From Sesamum alatum (taxonomy: Eukaryota; Streptophyta; Magnoliopsida; Lamiales; Pedaliaceae), in assembly GCA_034509735.1 (NCBI GenBank), contig JACGWO010000004.1:23169395-23233394 (forward strand): a DNA stretch of 64,000 nucleotides. Direction: 5' to 3'. The position numbers and the translations under genes are program-made. Numbering within the stretch: position 1 is the stretch's first letter; every line of letters starts with the position of its first letter. This document shows, piece after piece, positions 22,801 to 33,109 of this stretch. The notes beneath the pieces were generated by a model that did no database searches, was not told where the DNA came from, and saw only the letters and a program-made list of their open reading frames with translations.

Positions 22801-22989
22801 CACCGTTCCAAACACATTCTTAGACGCTACCATCTTCTTAGAGAAATGGTAGGAAGAGGTGACGTCCGGGTGGACCGAGTCAACTCAACAGACAACACAA
22901 CAGATCCGCTGACAAAGCCTACGTCACAGAGCGCTCATACGCAACATCTTGAGAAGATGGGGATTAGACATATGGGCGATTGGCTTTAA
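19850..22989 (+). pseudogene. copia A pol: protease, integrase, RT, RNase H
   Basis: Copia-order polyprotein. Protease: WVLDTGCGAHIC with the DTG at 19859-19867. After a frameshift near 20100-20160, GAG-pre-integrase: LWHARLGHISQDRIKRLL and CESCLRGK. Integrase core: Asp 20445-20447, Asp in LRSDRGGEYLS (20634-20636) and Glu in NGVSERRNRTLLD (20742-20744), all kept. RT: KWLEAMKAEM, QMNVKTAFLNGFVEEEIYM and the YVDD box at 22002-22013. RNase H: FSDASFQSD at about 22513-22539 and STTEAEYIA. Breaks: TGA 20475-20477 (CGA originally, by family), TAG 21267-21269, and a frameshift near 22180-22200. The stop TAA at 22987-22989 precedes the polypurine tract. Catalytic residues are preserved but no full polyprotein can be made. 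Confidence 0.93.
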
Positions 22990-22993
22990 AGGT

Positions 22994-23005
22994 CAAGTGG
23001 GAGAT
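22994..23005 (+). other. polypurine tract of copia A
   Basis: AAGTGGGAGAT-type purine run immediately upstream of the 3' LTR, primer for plus-strand DNA synthesis in LTR elements. The related copia B has caagtaagagat at the equivalent place. Confidence 0.85.
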
Positions 23006-24993
23006 TGTTAGAATAGGTGACCATGTAAGCCAATTTTGGCAGGAATATGTAACCTATGTCTAGACAATTTCAGGTGTTTGATAAAATATTTATGAATAAA
23101 GAAATAAAAATTCATATGGCAACACTTTGTTTACGTTCACTTATATCTGCTATTACATATCTGTTCACTACGCAAACAAAGCCCACGGACTGAGAATCGA
23201 TTTCGGGGACTGGGACTACGCTTGGAGGTAGGTCCATGAAATCAGTCTTACCGAATCAGTCCGAAAATCTCCAAGTCAAGGAATCTCGAAAATGGGTACC
23301 GAGATTCCCTTTGAGACTTGCACTAAGCATCTGATATCGTATTTCATCGACGGGTGACGAAGGTCGTCTAAGCAGTGTTAGTGGGTCAGCATGCTAGGAA
23401 GCAGCTGACTGAGGTGACTCGCGGGAACCGTCTTACGGAGGACCTTGAGTATGGTCAGCAAGGTATGACGTATATTCCCGGTTCCAACGGTACAGGTCAA
23501 GTCCTTTGACTTGAGGAACTGCTGAGTTTACCTGTACATCAGGTCTGTATCTTAGATATGGTGAGAGATTGCCAAAATACTCTTGAGTAGTCATAAGCCA
23601 TGTCTAGTGCAGCTCCGGTGTACAGAGGGACAGTAGTTTCCAAGAAAGGATCTGTCTCCTGTCAAAAGACATTGACAGTTGAGTCTCATGAATGCTCTAT
23701 GTCTTGTCCCTAAAATCTGTGGCCACAGTAACTGAACAGAAGGGAAGGTTTCCCTTGTGGCGTTTAGTAAGGACAGACCGACACTTAGGTCCAAAATGGG
23801 TACCTGCATTTTTCCGTGCCCTAGACTCTAAGTGATGAGACGAAGACAGAAGGACAAGTGTACTGTTAGAGCCTAAATGTTCATCCCCGATTATTTCACC
23901 TAGTCTCTAGTGCCATGGACCGTTGCTAGATGGCCACCCATGGTAACGGACGGATTCTAGGAATCTGACCAAGTCTAGCTGAAAAGTGAACCTAAAGAGT
24001 CACACACTATCCACATACACTTAGTATTTAATTTGGAATTAAATATTGGAGTAAAGGAATGATTAAATTGGATTTAATCGGGTCCTATATTTTCTTGGAG
24101 AAATTAATTCCTTCTATTTGATAAAGGGAATTAAATTAATAAATTGAATTTATTAAGGGAATTAATTTAATGGGCCTAGAATAAATATTAATATTTATTT
24201 ATTATATTTATTTGGCCTTTTGGAATATTTAATAGGATTTAAATATTCCATTAAATTAAATTAATGGTTGAGATTTAATGGGAGAGATCAAAGGGTAGGA
24301 TTGAATTAGACAAGGTCAAATTCTACTTTGACTAGGACTTTGACTAGGTCAAAATCCTAGTCAAATTAAGCTTCTAAAGAGGTGGAGTTTAAAGAGGATT
24401 AAACTCTTCCTCTATATATATACCCCTAGCCTTGCACCTTTTGAAGGATGATGAAATTCCAACACACACACAACACACACTCTTCTCTCTCCCTCTTACC
24501 TCTTGTCCGCCCCCTCTCTCTCTACAAGAAATATATTTTCTTGTTCTTTTGTTCTTAGAACACTAGAACATTGATGAATCAATACCGTTAATTCATAACG
24601 TGTTGTTGATTCATCCACTCCAAAAATCATACTTGTTCGTTGCTAGCACGACGTGCAAGATACGTGGGTGGATCGTGTGTCACGATTTGGAGGGTCTGAA
24701 GAACGAGATCTTGGTGCAAAACAGGGAACAACGCGTGTAGCCGTTGAAGACGAAAACAACAACGGATAGGTCTCGTCTTAATTTTTCGTCTCTTTTATTT
24801 TTTCTCCCTATGGACTCGATGACAATTGTATGTTCTTTATATCATGAGATACACCAAACACCCGGGAATCTCAAGGGTACACCCCTTGAGCGTGTTCTTT
24901 ATTTATTAAAGCATGCTTTAAATTTTCGTATTTTATTTTATACCACGCTTCCGCATTCGCGCAATTTCCCAGGACGATCCACGATTCCTTTCA
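23006..24993 (+). repeat. 3' LTR of copia A
   Basis: Same limits as the 5' LTR (TGTTAG...TTTCA). About 60 differences to it, including a 2 bp TA gain in the TATA region. Followed by GTTCA, the second target copy. Confidence 0.95.
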
Positions 24994-24998
24994 GTTCA

Positions 24999-27483
24999 TT
25001 CTTTTGGTAGAGCTTTTTGAATTTGACTTCAACGACGTGATAACGAGGGTGTATCTTCATGCCTCTGACCAGATCGACCCAACAACAATTAAACAATACA
25101 ATCTACATGTTTGGAATTAGTGGTTAATCTAGCTAAATTATTTTGTTTCAAAATTCCATAGAAGTCAAAATCCGTGTCTGTATATGATGAGCTTTTCACA
25201 CAAACACCACAATTCATTGTTGACTTCCAGAAATTGTGACGTTCAGTGTGGAAATTGAAGCCATTGACGAAGTAAGACGGGTATGTCGTCACTTCTGCTC
25301 TAGGGCCCCAATAATGCAACTTCAATAATTTGCTGTTTGTGTGATTCAGTTTGGGTTTTACCTGCAATTCATCATATAGCAATTGAAATAATTGATTACA
25401 AATTAATTAGCAAATCGCATTTATAAGAAAGTGACACTTACACGATGTTTGAACCAATCCTTGAATTGTGTTGCCACTAGTTGATCAAGTATCAGGTCCT
25501 CCGAATTGTGTTGCTCGAACAGTTCATTCAAGAATGACCTGTTATAGTAAAACTGATAGTTATAAATATACATGTAATTGAAATTGAAATTAAGGCTTCA
25601 GATAATTATGTTTGTATAAGACACTTACTCGTAGTACGGTGCAACTACTTCACAATTACACAAGATGTATGTCTCGATAACATGAAGTTCCTCACCGCTC
25701 CGCCATCTCTTCTTTGAGGCGCAACTTGCTCAGCCCGGGTAGTTGAAAATGGACCGTACTATTCGATTGTTGTTGCTCGTGAGATCATTGTTCCGACCGG
25801 GTCTGCTTCGCTTGCAGAGAATGTGCAGTTCGAAGTAGTGAGAGGAGAAAAGCCCGATTTTTTCGACAATATAAGCCTCTACAATTGACGCCTCGACGTG
25901 TGCTTTGTTTTTAACATTTTTCTTCAAACTGCGTAGGAAGCTATTCATACGAGTATTTATTAAGATGCAAAAAAAAAATATATTTAACAATAGTTAATTA
26001 ATTACCTCTCAAATGGGTACATCCATCTGTATTGCACGGGCCCCCCAACATGCACCTCATATGGAAGGTGAACAATTAGATACTCCATTGAGTCAAAAAA
26101 AGGAGGAAATATTTTTCTCGAGGTTGCGTAGGATGACGGCTACACTATCTTCCAATTCTTTTACCTTGGCCACATCTAGTGTAGTTGACCATAGGATCTG
26201 GAATAGAAGGCTCACTTCCGTCAAGACCCCCCACACGTGCTGCGGAAGCATTTCACGGAAGGTAACCGGAATCAATTTCTGCATGAATACATAACAATCA
26301 TGGCTCTTCATGCCGTGCATCCTTAACTCCTTCATCTCAACGCAACCGGCCAAGTTAGAGGCATATCCATCAGGAAACCTAAGACAACCAATCCACTCAT
26401 ATATCTTTTTCTTTTGCTCCTTCATCAGTGTATATACCGCTTTGGGCATCACGTTCGATCTCCTTTCGTCCACCTCAAGCTCCGTCCGATTACATATGAT
26501 CTTGAGATCCTTCTGTGCATTCAGATTGTCCTTCGTTTTCCCCTTGACGTCCATCACAGTGTTGAATATATTATCGAACACATTCTTTTCAATATGCATG
26601 ACATCAAGATTGTGTCGTATCAGATGCGCTCCCCAGTATTCAAGCTCCCAGAAGATGCTTTTCTTCGTCCACTTATGGTCGACACTGTAGCCTTCCGGTT
26701 CACTCAACGGTTGCTTGAATGACACACTAAACGCATCGACACGGGTTCGGATCTATTCTCCATTCAGCCTTGGATGTGAAAACCTTCCTCTCCATTCGAT
26801 TTTTAGTGAAGGCTTTCTTATTCCTGCGATACGGATGATCCGGTGGTCGGAACTGCCTGTGGCAGTCAAAATAGCATGCCTTCCGGCCGTGCTGTAAATA
26901 GAATGTCCCTGTGTCCTCCATACAAACTGGACACCCCATAACACTGGCGGTACTCCATCCAGACGCCATCCCATAAGCAGGAATGTCGTTCACTGTCCAC
27001 ATCAATGCGGCATGCATCATGAATGCCTGGTTTGTCGCAGTATTGTGCGTACGTACACCCACATGCCATAAATTCTGCAACTTCTCAATCAATGACCAAG
27101 TAGACATCGATAAGGCATTTCGGATTCGATGGGCCAGGGATCACCATCATGAGGAACATATACTGAAACTTCCTGCACATTCCCGGTGGGAGATTGTACG
27201 GTGTAAGTAACGGGCCAACATGAGAAAGTTTTACCATACTGGCTGTGCGGTGCAAACCCATCCGTGCATAACCCAAGTCTAACACTATGAGGCTCAGTTG
27301 CAAAATCAGGATACATTCAGTCAAAATGCTTCCAACCCTATGCATCGGACAGATGACACATTGATCTTTCCTCCGTCTGATGGCTCGCATGCCAAGTCAT
27401 ATGCTCTGATGTGGCCTCCGACGCATACAACCTCTGCAGCCGAGGGGTTAGCGGTAGATACCTAGGAATAGCATACGGGGACT
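24999..27483 (-). pseudogene. TNP2 transposase of CACTA-1, middle and C-terminal part
   Basis: Part of the CACTA transposase that cuts and joins element ends. On the minus strand from right: YLPLTPRLQRLYASE (about 27410-27460), LCTDGFAPH, then after a frameshift YNLPPGMC and MVIPGPSNPKCLIDVY (about 27115-27200). After a further break, MMHAALMWTVNDIPAYGMAS and CPVCMEDT with DCHRQFRPPDHPYRRNKKAF (26750-27040). Then WELEYWGAHLIRHNLDVMHI and EKNVFDNIFNTVMD (26550-26650), the most typical TNP2 signature, and HGMKSHDCYVFMQKLIPV of the following DUF4218-like domain. An intron probably starts at about 25990. Further exons read LKKNVKNKAHVEASIVEAYI (to 25726), LHYWGPRAEV with VNGFNFHTERH (25089-25330) and VVEVKFKKLYQ near 25030. 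Several stops and frameshifts make it non-functional. Confidence 0.9.
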
Positions 27484-29449
27484 GAAAGATTGTGGATCGT
27501 CCCGGGAAATAGCGCGAATGCGGAAGCACAGTATAAAATTAAATAACAAAAATTAAACATGCTTTACGTAAATTAAACAACACGTTCAAGGGTGTGCCCT
27601 TGAAATTCTCGGGTGTTTGGTGTATCTCATGAATTAAAAGCATAGAAAAGAATCATGGTGGCCATATGATTAAAAATAAAAGAGGGACGAAAAATAAATC
27701 GGGACCTACCGATTGTCGTTTTCGTCTTCTAACCGGTACACGCGTTGTTCCCCGATTTGCACCAAATCTCGTATATGAGATTCTCCGAATTGTGACACAC
27801 AATCCACCCACATATCTTGCACGTCGTGCTAGCGAACGAACAAGTGTTTTCGATAGGATGGATCAATCACACGTTATTAGGTTAATGGGATTAATCCTCC
27901 TATATTCAATTGTTCCAAGAACAAAAGAACAAGAAAGCAATATTCTTGAGAGAGAGAGAGAGAGAGGGCGGACGAGATGGGAGAGAGAGAGAGAGCCGAG
28001 TTGTAGCGTGTGTGTGTGTGTATGTTGGAGTTTCATCATCTCTCTTATGTGGAGCGGCTAGGACTATTTATAGAGGAGGAGTTTAATTCTCTTCAAACTC
28101 CAACTCTAGAAGACTAATTTGACTAGGATTTTGACCTAGTCAAAGTTCTAGTCAAATTTAATCCTAGCCATCCATCTCTCCTTTTAATCTCAACCATTAA
28201 TTTAATTTAATGAAATATTTAAAACCTATTTAAATATTCCAAAGGGAAATAAATAAATACAATTAATATAAATATTTATTCTAGTCCCATTGAATTAATT
28301 TTCTAATAAATCTAATTTATTAGATTAATTCCTTTTATCTAATAAAAGGAATTAATTCTCTCCAAGAAAATTAAGGACCCGATTAAATCCAATTTAATCA
28401 TTCCATTTCTCCAATATTTAATTCTAAATTAAATACTTAATGTGTGTGGATTGTGTGTGACTCGTTAGGTTCACCTTTCAGCTAGACTTGGTCGGATTTC
28501 CAAAATTCGCCCGTTACCATGGGTGGCCATCTAGCAATGGTCCATGGCACTACAGACTAGGTGAATATTCGGGGATGAACATTTAGCTCTAACAGTACAC
28601 TTGTCCTTCCATCTACGGTCTCACCACCTAAGGTCTAGGGCACGGAAATTGCAGGTACCCATTTTGGACCTAAGTGTCGGTCTGTCCTTACTAAACGCCG
28701 CAACGGAAACCTTCCCTTCTGTTTAGTTACTGTGGCCACAGATTTTAGGGACAAGACACAGAGCATATGTGAGACTCAACTGTCAATGCCTTTTGACAGG
28801 AGACAGATCCTTTCTTGGAAACTACTATCACTTTGTACACTAGAGCTGCACTAGACATAGCTTATGACTACTCAAGTGCTTCTTGGCAACCTCTCACCAT
28901 ATCTAAGATACAGACCTGATATACAGGTAAACTCAGCAGTTCCTTCAGTCAAAGGACTTGACCTGTACTGTCGGAACTGGGAACACACATCATACCTAGC
29001 CGACCCTACTCAAGGTCCTCCGTAAGACGGTTCCCGCGAGTCACCTCAGTCAGTTGCTCCCTAGCAGGCTAACCCACTAACACTGCTTAGACGACCTTCG
29101 TCACCCGTCGATGAAATACGACAGCAGATGCTTAGTGAAAGTCTCAAGGGGAATCTCGGTACCCATTTTCGAGATTCCTTGACTTGGAGATTTCCAGACT
29201 GATTCGGGGGGACTGATTTCATGGACCTACCTCCAAGCGTAGTCCCAGTCCCCCGAAATACGTTTTCAGTCCGTGGGCTTTGTTTGCGTAGTGAGCAGAT
29301 ATGTAATGCAGATAAAGTGCACACAAACAAAGTAATGTCAAATGAATTTCACTTCTTTATTCATTAATGATTTTCAAATCCCTAAAATTGTCTAGACATA
29401 GGTTACATTTTGCCTGCCAAGATTGGCTACATGGTCACCTATTCTAACA
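27484..29449 (-). mobile_element. solo LTR of the copia A family inside TNP2
   Basis: A 1.97 kb LTR of the same family as copia A in reverse orientation (minus strand TGTTAGAATAGG at 29449 down to the CTTTCA end at 27484), with a TATAAATAG on the minus strand near 28066-28074. It is flanked by GGACT at 27479-27483 and at 29450-29454, a 5 bp target duplication; the LTR's final base at the left end is shared or lost. The TNP2 frame is continuous across it: RNPKRKKS on the right, PYAIPRYLPL on the left. No internal region remains, so LTR-LTR recombination has removed the rest. Confidence 0.9.
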
Positions 29450-30332
29450 GGACTTCTTGCGTTTAGGATTTCTGTCCCTGGTGGGTTTGTACCTAGCATC
29501 TCCACAAAACTTGCAATATTCCAAATCAATATCGTCCTTCCAGTACAACATGCAACCGTTTTTGCAAGCATCAATCTTCTGAACTGGTAAACCCAATTCT
29601 CTTATCAATTTCTTCGTATTGTAATAATCGGCGGGGAAAGTGTGATCGCGGGGCATTATAGTATCAGCCCACTGGCATAACCGATCATATGTATGCTCGA
29701 AAAAAACCCCTCCGGCCTTGATATTCACCAAAGAGGCAATTGATGCCAATTGAGAGGTGGTACAGTCATTCCACAACGATTGGTCCGCAACATAAACTAC
29801 ATAAAAAAAACGTTAGACAAGCCAGACACATAATCATAGGGCCTCGAATTATAATATGAACTAGGACCCACATCAGATGGACAATACCGAGTACCATCAT
29901 TAGCCGGTCCCTCCTGGTTGTACGAAGACCAAAAAGATGGCCCCGCGGTATCGAATATCATCCTCTGCGCCCAATCCATCTGAGCCGCATCACCCCAATT
30001 CGAACACCCTCCTCCTGAACGGGTGGCGTTTGCTGCTGCTACACATGGGGCGCTATCAATGCTTCAAAGTATTCCTACACCCTCTCCTCACCATGCGAAG
30101 TCCAATTATAATACTCTGGCATAAACCCTTCATACACAAATCAAAATATACCTCGTCTGGTGTTTTGAACCATTCGATTTTGCACTTTCGGCAGGGATAC
30201 TTAATCTTCTCCCCGTCCATATATGCACGCTAAGACTGGGCTCATTCGAAATATTGTAACACCGTCCTCAAACTCCAGCGTCACACCCAGGACGTCTCGA
30301 TCATACATCCATTTTCTTAACTGTCTTAACAT
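29450..30332 (-). pseudogene. TNP2 transposase, N-terminal part
   Basis: ATG at 30330-30332 opens MLRQLRKWMYDRDV, the Transpos_assoc-type N-terminus (usual form W-M-Y/N-x-R). It continues with EFEDGV, then in shifted frames YPCRKCKIEWFKTPDEVYFD (Cys pair of the domain) and FMPEYYNWTSHGEE. The second part (29450-29776) is well kept: TTSQLASIASLVNIKAGGV, DRLCQWADTIMP, FPADYYNTKKLIRELGLPV and KIDACKNGCMLYWKDD with CKFCGDARYKP. At least two frameshifts and some stops fall between 29800 and 30150. It joins the part at 27483 across the solo LTR. Confidence 0.88.
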
Positions 30333-30559
30333 GATTGGTCCTACATAATTCACAAATTTACGTAATTAAATGACGAGAATATATTATATATATAACTAAC
30401 AATTACATAATTTCAACTTCCTATCTGAGCAAAACACCTATCAATATCAATGCAAAATTCGTGCAAATAATTGATTTGTTCGATTTTCCGTATAAAGAAT
30501 CAACAGGTGGAGTTACAACAAAATGAGTTGGAGAGTAATTACAAGAACAATGAGAAAGA

Positions 30560-30787
30560 AGGGGGACATATATATAGAAAAATATTGGAACGGGCATTGG
30601 AATATTATTTGGAACATAAAACTAGCCGTTGAAATATAGTCGAATTCTAGCTTTAGGAATGGTCTCAGGCACGGATATAGAAACGGTAATCTTACCGTTG
30701 TAATATAGCCGTTATGGCATATTAGGAACGTTATTAGTCACACACAATATGACCGTTCCTAAATGGAGCACAATTGGGAATGGTAAT
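30560..30787. repeat. CACTA-1 right subterminal repeats
   Basis: Words ggaacggg, ggaatggt, aaacggtaat, accgttcc and aggaacgtt match those of the left end (11180-11930). The array stops at gtaat, immediately before the copia B LTR at 30788. The terminal CACTA motif expected here is not found. Confidence 0.75.
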
Positions 30788-31317
30788 TGTAACTATTAGT
30801 TTCACGTAAACCTCGAGATGTTAAATGCAGCGGAAATTAGATTTTAAATTACAATACAATATTGTAATTAGCGATCAAATCACCCGTCTCGTTGCTACTA
30901 CGATGTGGATCTCATGCATAAAGGAGTCAGTTGAATGGTTTAGGATACTAACCTTGGTGTCCGTCAATTGATGTAGATGACATAAACGTTCTCAAGAACG
31001 ATCCCCATCTAAGCAATGGTAGAAAACGGCTACTAGTCCTTCGGTACGGTAAAATCGTTCCGATCATTGTTCACAGTAGAACACATATGTCTTCCCTCTA
31101 AAGATAGTTCACATCACCTATGATGGAATCTCCAATAACCCTATGCTATTAGGTATTAGAGGATTTCGGTAGATCAACGATTGATCAACGGAGAAGACAA
31201 GAAACTCGTTTCTTGTTGAGACTTGAACAAATGCAAGAGTGCAAGAGAGCAAAAGAGCAAAGGGAGCAAAGAATTTTCAAGGATTCTCAAGAATTCTTTT
31301 GAATGGCAAAGGTCTCC

Positions 31318-31326
31318 TATTTATAG
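31318..31326 (-). promoter_or_regulatory. TATA box of copia B LTR
   Basis: TATAAATAG on the minus strand, downstream of the minisatellite in the direction of transcription. Inferred from its LTR position and similarity to the solo-LTR promoter near 28070. Confidence 0.5.
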
Positions 31327-31369
31327 ACCTTCCATTGGAGAAGCCAAGTTGAACTTGTTTTCTTCTTCT

Positions 31370-31975
31370 TGCAAAGAGGAAGACAAGTTTGATTCCTCTT
31401 ATTACAAAATGACAAACTTGTTTTGTCATATTAAGAAGAGAAGTTCAAACTTTGCTTCTTCATCTTGCAAAGAGGAAGACAAGTTTGATTCTTCTTCTTA
31501 AAATATGACAAACTTGTTTTGTCATATTAAGAAGAGAAGTTCAACTTTGCTTCTTGTTCTTATAAATGACAAACTTGTTTTGTCATATTAAGAAGATAAG
31601 TTCAACTTTGCTTCTTCATCTTATGAAGACAAGTTCGACTTTGATTCTTTGTCTTCAAGAAGACAAATCCAACTTTGCTTCTTCGCCTTTCAAGACGACA
31701 AATCCAACTTTTCTTCTTCGTTTTTAAGAAGACAAATCCAACTTTGCTTCATCGTTTTTCAAGAAGACAAATCCAACTTTACTTCTTCATTTTTAAGAAG
31801 ACAAATCCAACTTTGCTTCTTCGTCTTTCAAGAAGACAAATCCAACTTTGCTTCTTCGTTTTTAAGAAGACAAATCCAACTTTGCTTCTTCATAAGAAGA
31901 CAAATTGAATTTTGCTTCTTCAAGAAGACAAGTTCAACTTTGCTTCTACATAAGAAAACAAATTGAATTTCGCTT
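31370..31975. repeat. minisatellite in copia B LTR (GAAGACAAATCCAACTTTGC type)
   Basis: About a dozen imperfect units built on aagaagacaaatccaacttt and gcttcttcgtttttc, period 34-40 bp in the right half. In the left half, longer units of ~70-85 bp contain tgacaaacttgttttgtcat, itself an inverted repeat. The open frames over it (31649-31966) have the repeat's rhythm and are not genes. Confidence 0.85.
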
Positions 31976-33109
31976 CTTCATCTTCTCCATAATTAATCCA
32001 ATTAATTATTTTCAAGAATTCCATCATGGATTTGTGTGTGACCCTTTACGTTCACTACTCATCTAGACTTGGGCTTGTATCACATATACAATTTAATTAG
32101 CAAGTTATTTGCGTTAGATTAATTAGATCATATCATAATGAATCACCCTCAATTAACTCCTTGGAGGGTACCCGTTACATGGGTAGCCACCTAGCAGTAG
32201 TGCATGGCACTAGAGAATAGGTGAATCTACGTGAACCTGTAAGTTACGAGTTCCATGCAAATACAGTCCTTCTATCAAGCTAATATCCCGATCGAAGTCT
32301 AGGGCAAGGAATTGCAATCGGTTCCCATCTTGGATTTCGATATCTATGTATAAACTCTACACTTTGTGCTACTCATTTATCAACATAGGAAACTCCTTTC
32401 CTATTTGATCAACTACCGTGGCCACGGATTTTGGAGAACAAAATGTAGAGAACATAGGAGATTCTTCATCATCTCATGATGAGCGATGGATCCTATCCTG
32501 GAACTCACCAACCTCTATGCATGCTCTGACTATGTCTGAAACATGAATTTTTAAAAACTATAGAAGAAACCATAGTTGTGTCAGATATGATCAAGTCATA
32601 GCCGTCCTATGCACATGGTTACTGTGGAACCTCAAGTCAAAGGACCACTTAATGCACTATCGTAACAAAGGCGAATCAAGTCATACCGATCATGCCCCAC
32701 AAGGCTTCCATATGACATCTCCTACGGGCTAGTTTAGTGAACTTGATAACTCTTTATCAAGCACCCACTAAAGTGCGTAAACGTCATACATCATTATTTA
32801 TGAAACGCAACAATCATCATATGAACACATCACTTAGTGCAAGTCTATAAGGAATCATGGTCGATGCCCCATCTCGACCGGTTCATCGACTTGGAATATT
32901 TTAGATCATTGTCGCCATCATATGCGTGACCCAACCCCATAGCACTATGATCTAAGGGCTTCAACCAAATGAATACAAATATTGTATTAAGCATAAGATG
33001 AAGATGGCGAAAGAGCGATTCTTAATATTAACATTTTATTGAAAAAGATCATTTAGAATGGTAGACAATGAACCAAAAATTAGCTTGACAGTCACCAATT
33101 CTAACAATC

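Larger units (their letters stand above)
14741..24993 (+). mobile_element. complete Ty1/copia retrotransposon (copia A)
   Basis: 10,253 bp with LTRs of 1987 and 1988 bp, both TGTTAG...TTTCA. It has a tRNA-Met-type primer site after the 5' LTR, gag and pol in copia order, and a polypurine tract before the 3' LTR. The target duplication GTTCA is perfect (14736-14740, 24994-24998). My hand count finds about 60 differences between the two LTRs (around 3%), mostly transitions, so the insertion is not recent (roughly one to a few million years with usual plant rates). The element is structurally complete, but its gag-pol frame is broken several times. It lies in the TNP2 gene of CACTA-1, in opposite orientation. 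Confidence 0.95.
11180..30787 (-). mobile_element. CACTA (En/Spm) transposon CACTA-1, with nested insertions
   Basis: The left terminus begins CACTACAAAAAAATA, the classic CACTA end, followed by about 700 bp dense in (t)aggaacggt-like subterminal repeats. The right side (30560-30787) has the same repeat words next to the start of TNP2. Both genes, TNP2 (30332 to about 14590) and a TNPA/Transposase_24 gene (12127-13591), are on the minus strand in the usual order. Taking out the copia element 14741-24993, the solo LTR 27484-29449 and one copy of each duplication leaves about 7.4 kb, a normal CACTA length. The right terminal CACTA motif is missing: a copia LTR begins at 30788. Confidence 0.88.
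30788..33106 (-). repeat. 3' LTR of copia B
   Basis: On the minus strand it starts TGTTAGAATTGGTGAC (33106), close to the copia A start, and ends TAGTTACA at 30788. A TATAAATAG lies on the minus strand at 31318-31326. The leader part contains the purine/pyrimidine minisatellite 31370-31975. Length 2319 bp. Confidence 0.8.

Noticed and set aside
31649..31966. 105-codon frame in the copia B LTR
   Set aside because: A periodic RRQIQLCFF-like product of the minisatellite; it lies in an LTR.
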